In this document: positions 7,308-12,492 of the stretch, one piece after another
How positions within the stretch are numbered: the stretch's first letter is position 1
Layout: every line of letters begins with the position of its first letter
NCBI GenBank assembly: GCA_013811855.1
Contig: JACCUL010000278.1
Span: 1-12,492, forward strand
Direction of reading: 5' to 3'
DNA length: 12,492 nucleotides
Origin: Acidimicrobiia bacterium
GTDB lineage: Bacteria; Actinomycetota; Acidimicrobiia; Acidimicrobiales; Ilumatobacteraceae
Program-made: the position numbers and the translations under genes
Notes under the pieces: generated by a model
What the model saw: only the letters and a program-made list of their open reading frames with translations
What the model was told of the DNA's origin: nothing
The model's database searches: none

Positions 7308-7341
7308 GGGCTAGTTGTACCACCGCTCTACGCTCGGCCCG
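7308..7341. promoter_or_regulatory. 34-bp divergent patD/ald promoter region, likely leaderless both ways
   Basis: Only 34 bp separate the two start codons. On the plus strand TACGCT (7329-7334) ends 7 nt before the ald ATG. On the minus strand TACAAC (7319-7314) ends 6 nt before the patD ATG; its final base deviates from TAnnnT. Neither start has a Shine-Dalgarno and I see no convincing -35 for either. The spacing suits leaderless transcripts. Any -35 contacts would fall inside the opposite coding region, so the two promoters would overlap and could not be occupied independently. Confidence 0.5.
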
Positions 7342-8472
7342 ATGAGCGCTGCCATCCGCACCGTCGGAGTTCCCCGAGAGGTCAAGACGGCTGAGCACCG
7401 GGTGGCGATGACCCCCGACGGCGTGCGCGAGCTGGAGCGGTACGGCATCCAGGTCCACGTCGAAGCGGGCGCCGGTGAGGGCGCGTCGATCAGCGACGCC
7501 GACTACGTGGCCGCCGGCGCCGACATCGTGCCGACCGCCGCCGACGCCTGGGCCCAGCAGATGGTGGTCAAGGTCAAGGAACCGAAGGAGGACGAGTTCG
7601 CCTTCCTGCGCAAGGACCTCACGCTCTTCACCTACCTCCACCTCGCCGCCTATCCCGAGGTCGCCAAGGCGCTGATCGGCGCCGGGACGACGGCGCTGGC
7701 GTACGAGACGGTGCAGCTGGACAACGGCGCCCTGCCGCTCCTGGCCCCGATGAGCGAGGTCGCCGGGCGCCTGGCGCCGCAGCAGGGGGCCCACTTCCTG
7801 GAACGGCACAAGGGTGGTCGCGGGGTACTGATGGGCGGCGCACCGGGGGTGCGGCCCGCTCGCGTCGTCGTGCTCGGTGCCGGCAACGTCGGGTGGAACG
7901 CGGCGTGGATCGCCGCCGGCATGGAGGCCGAGGTCGTCCTCATCGACAAGAACCTCGACCGGCTGCGCTGGGTCGACCAGATCCACCGCGGGCGGATCAT
8001 GACCTTGGCGTCCAACCGGGGGGTCATCGAGCGCAGCGTCGCCGAGGCCGACCTCGTGATCGGCGCCGTGCTCGTGGCCGGCGGCCGGGCGCCGGTCGTC
8101 GTCAGCGAGGAGATGGTCCGGGCGATGAAGCCGCGGGCGGTCATCGTCGACGTCGCCGTGGACCAGGGCGGGTGCATCGAGACGATCAGGGAGACGACCC
8201 ACGACGATCCGGTGTACGAGCACCACGGCGTGATCCATTACGCCGTCGGCAACATGCCGGGCGCGGTGCCGCACACGAGCACCTACGCGCTCACGAACGC
8301 CACGCTCCCGTACATCCAGGACGTCGCCCTCCACGGTCCGGCCGAGGCGGCGCGGCGGGACCCGGCCGTGGCGCTCGGCGTCAACACCGTCGGTGGCGCG
8401 GTGACGAGCGAGCCGGTGGCCGAGTTCCTCGGGATCGGGCACGTCGACCCCCTCGTCGCCCTCGCCGGCTGA
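7342..8472 (+). CDS. ald: Alanine dehydrogenase
   Basis: 376 aa. It catalyses reversible NAD-dependent oxidative deamination of L-alanine to pyruvate and ammonium. Motifs match M. tuberculosis Ald closely: EHRVAMTP with substrate-binding Arg20, VVKVKEP with Lys79, FTYLHLAA with catalytic His100, the segment YETVQLDNGALPLLAPMSEV (121-140), nucleotide-binding VVVLGAGNVGWNAA (175-188), and VDVAVDQGGC with catalytic Asp274. These correspond to M. tuberculosis Arg15, Lys75, His96 and Asp270. I chose the ATG at 7342 because family members begin a few residues before the GVPREVK motif; the frame is open 9 codons further upstream but that would overlap the promoter. There is no Shine-Dalgarno and a -10 box ends 7 nt before the ATG. 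It diverges from patD, suggesting a link to amine nitrogen metabolism. The NAD(P) transhydrogenase alpha subunit is related but lacks this exact motif set. Confidence 0.95.
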   Translation: MSAAIRTVGVPREVKTAEHRVAMTPDGVRELERYGIQVHVEAGAGEGASISDADYVAAGADIVPTAADAWAQQMVVKVKEPKEDEFAFLRKDLTLFTYLHLAAYPEVAKALIGAGTTALAYETVQLDNGALPLLAPMSEVAGRLAPQQGAHFLERHKGGRGVLMGGAPGVRPARVVVLGAGNVGWNAAWIAAGMEAEVVLIDKNLDRLRWVDQIHRGRIMTLASNRGVIERSVAEADLVIGAVLVAGGRAPVVVSEEMVRAMKPRAVIVDVAVDQGGCIETIRETTHDDPVYEHHGVIHYAVGNMPGAVPHTSTYALTNATLPYIQDVALHGPAEAARRDPAVALGVNTVGGAVTSEPVAEFLGIGHVDPLVALAG

Positions 8473-8504
8473 CAACGAGCGGGGCGCGGCCGTAGGGTTC
8501 GGTC
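8469..8504 (+). promoter_or_regulatory. Promoter of the cytochrome P450 gene, leaderless type
   Basis: CTGACA (8469-8474, 5 of 6 matches to TTGACA) and TAGGGT (8493-8498) are separated by 18 bp, and the -10 box ends 6 nt before the GTG start at 8505. The -35 element overlaps the ald stop codon (TGA at 8470-8472). No Shine-Dalgarno is present. This is the best -35/-10 pair in the window and suggests the P450 has its own transcript despite the 32-nt gap to ald. Confidence 0.6.
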
Positions 8505-9725
8505 GTGGCCACCAACGTCGTCGAGCTCGACCTGCCGGTGCTCGAGGCCGACACGGCCGAGCGCCGCGTCGATCTCCTCGGCGAACGTCTGGCGGCCGCG
8601 GAGCGGAGCTGGATCGCCCGCAACGAGTTCGGCTTCTCGATCCTCCACTACCCGGACGTCGTGGCGATCCTGCGCGACAGGCGGTGGCACAGCGCGACGT
8701 CGAGGATCATGGAGCTGTACGGGGTCACCGAGCCCGAGCACCTCGCCCGGCAGCGCCGCTCGATCCTCTCGGCCGAGGGCGACGAGCACCTGCGGCTGCG
8801 GCGGCTCGTCGGGCCGGCGTTCTCGCCCCGCGCCGCCGACCGCCTGCGCCCGTTCATGCGCGAGGTCATCGATGGCCTCGTCGACGCCGTCGCCGTCAAC
8901 GGCAGGGCCGACATCGCCGTCGACGTCTGCGAGCCGTACCCGATCCCGATCATCTGCGAGCTGCTCGGCGCGCCGAAGGAGGACTGGAAGCTCTTCAGCC
9001 GCTGGGCCGAGGACGTCTTGCGCATCTTCAACGGCAACCTGCGCGAGGACATGCCGGTGATCGCCGCCGCCCAGGACGAGCTGGACGAGTACACGCTCGA
9101 GCTCATCGAGCAACGACGCCGCGAGCCGGCCGACGACCTGCTGACGGCGTTGATCGCCGCCGAGCAGGAGGGTGATCGCCTGTCGACCGAGGAGCTCGGG
9201 ATGATGGTCGAGGCGGTGCTCGTCGGCGGCACCGACACGACGCGCAACCAGCTCGGCTGCGCCGTCGCCCTGTTCGCCGCCCATCCCGATCAGTGGCGGC
9301 TGCTCGCCGAGCGCCCGGAGCTGGCGCCGCGAGCGGTCGAGGAGGTGATGCGCTACTTCGGCGCCGTGCGCGGCACCGGGCGCTTCGCCAGCGCGGACAT
9401 CGAGTACCGCGACGTCCTGTTCCCCGCCGGCACGTTCATCGCGCCGTCGATGGCCGTCGCCAACCGCGATCCGGCCGTGTTCGCCGAGCCGGCGACGTTC
9501 GACATCACGAGAGAGCCGGCCGGTCAACCGCAGCTGACGTTCGGCGCCGGCATCCACTCCTGCCTCGGCGCCGCGCTCGCCCGCGCCGAGCTCCAGGAAG
9601 CCCTGCCCCTCCTGGCCCGCCGGATGCCCGGCCTGGCGCTCGACGGTGCGATCACGTGGAAGCCGAACACGGTCGGCATCTTCGGCCCCGAGCACCTCCC
9701 CGTGACGTTCACGCCGACGACCTGA
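8505..9725 (+). CDS. Cytochrome P450
   Basis: 406 aa from GTG, the usual length of a soluble bacterial P450. Diagnostic features are the C-helix EHLRLRRLVGPAFSP with His95 and Arg99, the I-helix oxygen-activation motif VGGTDTTRN (240-248), the K-helix ExxR as Glu280-Val-Met-Arg283, and the heme loop FGAGIHSCLGAALARAE with proximal ligand Cys353. There is no transmembrane anchor, so it should be cytosolic and need a ferredoxin and reductase; none is encoded nearby. The substrate and CYP family cannot be assigned by eye. A leaderless-type promoter precedes it, and it converges with the cyclase gene downstream. No obvious link to polyamine metabolism is visible, and sharing a strand with ald may be incidental. 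All catalytic landmarks are intact. Confidence 0.95.
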   Translation: MATNVVELDLPVLEADTAERRVDLLGERLAAAERSWIARNEFGFSILHYPDVVAILRDRRWHSATSRIMELYGVTEPEHLARQRRSILSAEGDEHLRLRRLVGPAFSPRAADRLRPFMREVIDGLVDAVAVNGRADIAVDVCEPYPIPIICELLGAPKEDWKLFSRWAEDVLRIFNGNLREDMPVIAAAQDELDEYTLELIEQRRREPADDLLTALIAAEQEGDRLSTEELGMMVEAVLVGGTDTTRNQLGCAVALFAAHPDQWRLLAERPELAPRAVEEVMRYFGAVRGTGRFASADIEYRDVLFPAGTFIAPSMAVANRDPAVFAEPATFDITREPAGQPQLTFGAGIHSCLGAALARAELQEALPLLARRMPGLALDGAITWKPNTVGIFGPEHLPVTFTPTT

Positions 9726-9765
9726 GTCCGTGCCCGGCCTCGGACCGGTCGGCGTCGCCCGCTGG

Positions 9766-9787
9766 GACATCACCGGTCGGTGGTGTC
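9766..9787 (+). terminator. Hairpin in the convergent P450/cyclase gap
   Basis: GACATCACC (9766-9774) pairs with GGTGGTGTC (9779-9787) around a GGTC loop: a 9-bp stem with one G-U wobble in the plus-strand RNA, 40 nt after the P450 stop. No U-run follows, so classical intrinsic termination is uncertain; U-less hairpins are discussed for high-GC actinobacteria. In the minus-strand RNA the wobble becomes an A-C mismatch and the hairpin starts 5 nt after the cyclase stop. The rest of the 67-bp gap holds only a weaker GTCCG/CGGAC pair (9726-9745) and a 9-bp direct repeat ACCGGTCGG (9744, 9772). Confidence 0.4.
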
Positions 9788-9792
9788 GCCAG

Positions 9793-10614
9793 TCAGGTTC
9801 GCAGCGGTGGGAACCGCCCGTCCAGCCCGGTCGATGCGACCTGGAAGAGCGGCATCGGCTCGGGCAAGCCACGCAGCCGATGAGCGCCGAGGGCGACGAA
9901 CCGCACGCCCCGTCCGCTCGTCGCCCGCACCGCCTCCCGCGTGTTGGCCGAGACCACGATCTGGCCGCCGTGGCCGAGGGCGGTGATCCGCGACGTGGTG
10001 TTGACGTCGGTACCGACGTAGTTGTCCACTGTCGACGTCGGGTAGCCGCTGTGGATCCCGATGCGTAAACGGACGCTCGTGTCGTCGAGGAACGATCGCT
10101 GCCGGAACAGTCGCTGGATCGCGACGGCGGCGTCGACGGCCGCGCGCGGGGCTTCGAACGCGGCGAAGAACTCGTCCGCCCGCGCCTCGACCTCGAGTCC
10201 GCCGGCCGGCGCGATGGCCGCTCGGAGCGCCTCCCACACGTCGTCGATGAGCGCGCCGAACCGTGGCCCGAGCTGCTGCACGAGCGCCGTCGACCCTTCG
10301 ACGTCGGTCATCAGCATCGTCACGAACCCACTGGGGAGCGCGCCCCGGGTGGCCATCGTGCGTTGGGCGGCGTCGATCTCGTTGGCGATGAAACCGATCG
10401 GCACGATCCCGAACCGCTTGGCGGCCCGGAGCAGGCGCATGCGGGACCGTTCGCGAGCTGCGTCGTCCTCGAAGCGCACCTGGCCGAACCGGGCGAGCGC
10501 GTTGCGGACATGGGCCGCGTCGTGGATCGGCAGACGCCGGTCCCCCTTCGAATCGACGTACGCGAACGCTCGATCCGCGAGCTGGGTGCGTTCGGTCGGA
10601 CGGAGTCGAGCCAC
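9793..10614 (-). CDS. Class III nucleotide cyclase domain protein with N-terminal helical domain
   Basis: 273 aa from GTG at 10614, with no membrane segment, so a soluble signalling enzyme. Residues 1-80 form a small domain (LPIHDAAHVRNALARFGQV at 28-46, FGIVPIGF at 68-75) resembling a short module seen in other actinobacterial proteins, of uncertain function. Residues about 96-260 are the cyclase fold: metal-binding Asp104 (MTDVEGST) and Asp147 (EARADEFFAAF), and transition-state Asn205 and Arg209 (GTDVNTTSRI). The substrate-selecting Lys of adenylate cyclases is Glu143, as in guanylate cyclases, but the second position is Asn198 rather than Asp or Cys; the usual GDG is ADE (146-148). Activity therefore seems possible but its nucleotide (ATP, GTP or neither) is open. 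It lies 82 nt after the acyl-CoA synthetase on the same strand, with its own -10 box. Confidence 0.88.
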   Translation of the reverse strand: MARLRPTERTQLADRAFAYVDSKGDRRLPIHDAAHVRNALARFGQVRFEDDAARERSRMRLLRAAKRFGIVPIGFIANEIDAAQRTMATRGALPSGFVTMLMTDVEGSTALVQQLGPRFGALIDDVWEALRAAIAPAGGLEVEARADEFFAAFEAPRAAVDAAVAIQRLFRQRSFLDDTSVRLRIGIHSGYPTSTVDNYVGTDVNTTSRITALGHGGQIVVSANTREAVRATSGRGVRFVALGAHRLRGLPEPMPLFQVASTGLDGRFPPLRT

Positions 10615-10696
10615 GAGGCTCGACGGTACCGATGCCGGTTCAGGATGGCGGAGGTCCGCCGCCGGACGTCACACGGACGGCGCGGCCGCCGGCCCG
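10615..10696 (-). promoter_or_regulatory. Intergenic region: cyclase promoter element and possible upstream terminator hairpin
   Basis: On the minus strand TACCGT (10628-10623) ends 8 nt before the cyclase GTG, within GGTACCGTC, an element repeated before the acyl-CoA synthetase. No convincing -35 is visible. Further upstream GGCGG and CCGCC (10647-10651, 10656-10660) can form a 5-bp stem with a 4-nt loop, a weak candidate terminator for the synthetase transcript. A NotI-type palindrome GCGGCCGC sits at 10682-10689, probably just high-GC composition. Confidence 0.4.
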
Positions 10697-12469
10697 TCAG
10701 CCGTACAGGTCGGTGAAGGCGTCGGCGTAGGTTTCGTAGACGACGTTGCGCTTGAGCTTCAGCGATGGGGTCAGCTCCCCGGCCTCCAGCGTGAAGTCGC
10801 GGGGCAGGATCTTGAACTTCTTGATTTGCTCGACCTGGGCGTAGCGGGAGTTGGCCTCGTCGAGGTCGGCCTGGATCAGGGCCCGCATCTTCGGGTGCTC
10901 GGCCAGCTCGTCGAGATCGGTCGGCAGGTCGTGCTCCTTGGCCCACGGCACGACGACCTCGGCGTCGAGCGTGATGAGCGCGACCGGGTACGGCCGGCGG
11001 TCGCCGAACATGACGGCCTGGGAGATCCACCGCGAGCGGCGTAGGTCGCCCTCGAGGTTGGCCGGCGTGAGGTTCTTGCCGCCGGCCGTGATGATGATGT
11101 CCTTCTTGCGGCCGGTGATCGTGACGTAGCCGTCCTCGTCGATCGACCCGAGATCGCCGGTGCGCAGGTAGCCGTCGGCCGTCATCGTGTCGTCGGTGGC
11201 CTGCGGGTTGCGCCAGTACTCACGCATCAGCATCGTTCCGGCCATCTCGATCTCGCCGTCCTCGGCGATGCGGACGTCGGCCCCGGCCACCGGCCGGCCG
11301 ATGGTCCCGAACTTGAACGCGCGGGGCAGGTTGAGCGTGCCGATCGAGGTCGTCTCGGTCATCCCCCAGGCCTCGAGCACGGGCACGCCGGCGGCGTAGA
11401 AGAACTCGAGGATCTCCGGCGCGATCGGCGCCGCCCCCGAGATGGCCAGCTTCACGTTGCCGCCGAAGATGCCCCGCACGAGCGCGAACATCTCGGCGTC
11501 GACCTTCTCGAACATGGCCTGCTCGGCCTCGCTGACCGGCGTGCCGTCTCGCGACGCGAGGCGCACCTTGAGACCGAGCCTGACGGCGGCAGCCGCCTGC
11601 TCCTCCTGGCCCTCGGGCACCATGCCGCGGGCCAGCGCGTACACCTTCTCGAAGATCCTCGGCACCGACGGCAGCACGGTCGGCTTGACGGCGCCGAGCT
11701 CCGCCACGATCGTCGCCGTGTTGCCGCCCCAATAGGCGATGGTGGCCCCGACCTCGACGCTGTCGGCCTGGATCAGCTGGCCGAAGACGTGGGCCAGCGG
11801 CAGGTAGAGGTAGATCACGTCGCCCGGGCCGAACAGCTCCATCTCGACGGCCGACCGCCGGCCGGCGGCGAACCCCCTGTTCGTCAACACGACGCCCTTC
11901 GGCCGGCCCGTCGTGCCCGACGTGTAGATGATCAGGCAGGCGTCGTCGGGCCCGACCGTCGCCGCCCGCCGTTCCAGCTCGGCGTCGTCGCCACCCTCGC
12001 CCCGGCTGGCCAGCTCGTCGAGCGTCACCGCGCCTTCGACCGTGCCGTCGATGACCACGACGTGGCGCAGGTCGGGCAGCCCGCTGCGGACGGCGTCGAT
12101 CTTGGCGACCTGGTCGGCGTTCTCGCAGACGATCGCCACGGCGCCCGAGTTGCCGACCACCCACTCGCACTCGTCGGGCGAGTTCGACGGGTAGACCGGC
12201 ACGACGATGGCGCCGACGGTCGCGATGGCAAGGTCGGCGATCGTGAACTCGACCCGGGTGTTGCACAGGATGCCGACCCGGTCGCCGATGCCGACGCCGA
12301 GGTCGACGAGCCCGTGGGCGACGGGACGGACCCGGTCCCACAGCTCGGTGTAGGTCAGATCGGTCCACTCGCCGTCGCGCAGGAACCGGGCCGCGACGCG
12401 ATCGCCGTAGCGGCTGGCGGCCGTGCTCGCGAGCGCGGCCATGGGGGCGTCGTTGCCGGCGGTCGTCAT
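10697..12469 (-). CDS. Long-chain acyl-CoA synthetase (AMP-forming), FadD15-like
   Basis: 590 aa, full length. It activates fatty acids to acyl-CoA through an acyl-adenylate using ATP and CoA. The adenylation signature is complete: P-loop IIYTSGTTGRPKG (180-192), aromatic motif LPLAHVFGQ (223-231), AISGAAPIAPEI (342-353), EAWGMTET (366-373) and YLRTGDLG with Asp439 (434-441). The hinge is GRKKDIIITAGGKNLTP (453-469), and the likely catalytic Lys571 lies in GELTPSLKLKR (564-574). The long insertion around 275-335, with KVYALARGMVPEG, is typical of long-chain synthetases and argues against short-chain or MenE-type enzymes. ATG at 12469 has no Shine-Dalgarno; TACCGT ends 6 nt before it. It stands 82 nt upstream of the cyclase on the same strand. 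I give no gene symbol because FadD paralogues cannot be told apart by eye; the chain-length preference is also inferred. Confidence 0.94.
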   Translation of the reverse strand: MTTAGNDAPMAALASTAASRYGDRVAARFLRDGEWTDLTYTELWDRVRPVAHGLVDLGVGIGDRVGILCNTRVEFTIADLAIATVGAIVVPVYPSNSPDECEWVVGNSGAVAIVCENADQVAKIDAVRSGLPDLRHVVVIDGTVEGAVTLDELASRGEGGDDAELERRAATVGPDDACLIIYTSGTTGRPKGVVLTNRGFAAGRRSAVEMELFGPGDVIYLYLPLAHVFGQLIQADSVEVGATIAYWGGNTATIVAELGAVKPTVLPSVPRIFEKVYALARGMVPEGQEEQAAAAVRLGLKVRLASRDGTPVSEAEQAMFEKVDAEMFALVRGIFGGNVKLAISGAAPIAPEILEFFYAAGVPVLEAWGMTETTSIGTLNLPRAFKFGTIGRPVAGADVRIAEDGEIEMAGTMLMREYWRNPQATDDTMTADGYLRTGDLGSIDEDGYVTITGRKKDIIITAGGKNLTPANLEGDLRRSRWISQAVMFGDRRPYPVALITLDAEVVVPWAKEHDLPTDLDELAEHPKMRALIQADLDEANSRYAQVEQIKKFKILPRDFTLEAGELTPSLKLKRNVVYETYADAFTDLYG

Positions 12470-12492
12470 CCGCGGACGGTACCAGCGGCCGG
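12470..12492 (-). promoter_or_regulatory. -10 element of the acyl-CoA synthetase, leaderless type
   Basis: TACCGT (12481-12476 on the minus strand), within GGTACCGTC, ends 6 nt before the ATG at 12469. The -35 region lies beyond the window. The same 9-bp element precedes the cyclase gene. Confidence 0.45.

Noticed and set aside
5406..7394. A 662-codon plus-strand open frame opposite potA and patD
   Set aside because: It is antisense to two motif-complete genes, with low-complexity composition and no domain.
7342..8472. Reading ald as the transhydrogenase alpha subunit PntA
   Set aside because: The Lys79, His100 and Asp274 motifs and the 376-aa length match alanine dehydrogenase, and no PntB partner is adjacent.
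5866..8475. A very long minus-strand open frame (869 codons) across patD and ald
   Set aside because: It is a mirror frame of two clearly recognised genes. Its translation is Arg/Ala/Gly/Asp-rich with no recognisable motif, as expected from high-GC codon structure.
8283..9872. A 529-codon minus-strand open frame opposite the P450
   Set aside because: It mirrors an intact P450 with all heme and I-helix motifs; the composition is typical of GC-rich antisense.
10697..12469. The acyl-CoA synthetase as MenE or an acetyl-CoA synthetase
   Set aside because: The length, the insertion at about 275-335 and the GELTPSLKLKR C-terminus fit long-chain FadD15-type enzymes better.
1..12492. A defence system, CRISPR array, integron, prophage, transposon or structural RNA
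   Set aside because: No spaced repeats, transposase or integrase motifs, terminal inverted repeats or tRNA-like folds were seen; recognised genes account for nearly all of the sequence.

Overview
The window looks like chromosomal DNA from a high-GC actinobacterium. Hand-counted 60-base samples run from about 58% to 82% G+C. The genes are tightly packed, GTG starts occur, several starts appear leaderless (a TAnnnT -10 box 6-8 nt before the start codon), and one lipoprotein carries a twin-arginine signal. An Acidimicrobiia-like host is my guess from overall style; nothing in the window proves it. I see no tRNA, rRNA, CRISPR array, insertion sequence or phage gene.

Positions 1-7307 hold one long minus-strand block, transcribed right to left: gamma-aminobutyraldehyde dehydrogenase (patD-like), PotA-type ATPase, PotD-type binding lipoprotein, PotB-type permease, PotC-type permease, a D-2-hydroxyacid dehydrogenase, and a winged-helix/DUF2087 protein that runs off the left edge. 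Gaps are 67, 43, 7, -4, 13 and 10 nt, so an operon or two overlapping operons is likely. Together they read as polyamine (probably putrescine) import coupled to oxidation of 4-aminobutanal to GABA. No putrescine aminotransferase or oxidase is present, so the first catabolic step must be encoded elsewhere.

Positions 7342-9725 hold two plus-strand genes. Alanine dehydrogenase (ald) diverges from patD across only 34 bp. A cytochrome P450 follows it, with its own good promoter overlapping the ald stop codon. If the missing aminotransferase is of the putrescine:pyruvate type, Ald would recycle the alanine it makes; this is inference from position.

Positions 9793-12469 hold two minus-strand genes. 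A long-chain acyl-CoA synthetase lies upstream, and downstream of it is a single-domain class III nucleotide cyclase with a small N-terminal domain and non-canonical substrate-selecting residues. Each is preceded by an identical GGTACCGTC element that contains the likely -10 box. The P450 and cyclase genes converge on a 67-bp gap with a terminator-like hairpin.

All the enzymes belong to known families and I found no clearly undescribed system. The points most worth a second look are the atypical cyclase, the recurrent leaderless-promoter pattern, the extra N-terminal helices on the PotB-like permease, and the DUF2087 protein as a possible regulator of the polyamine block.
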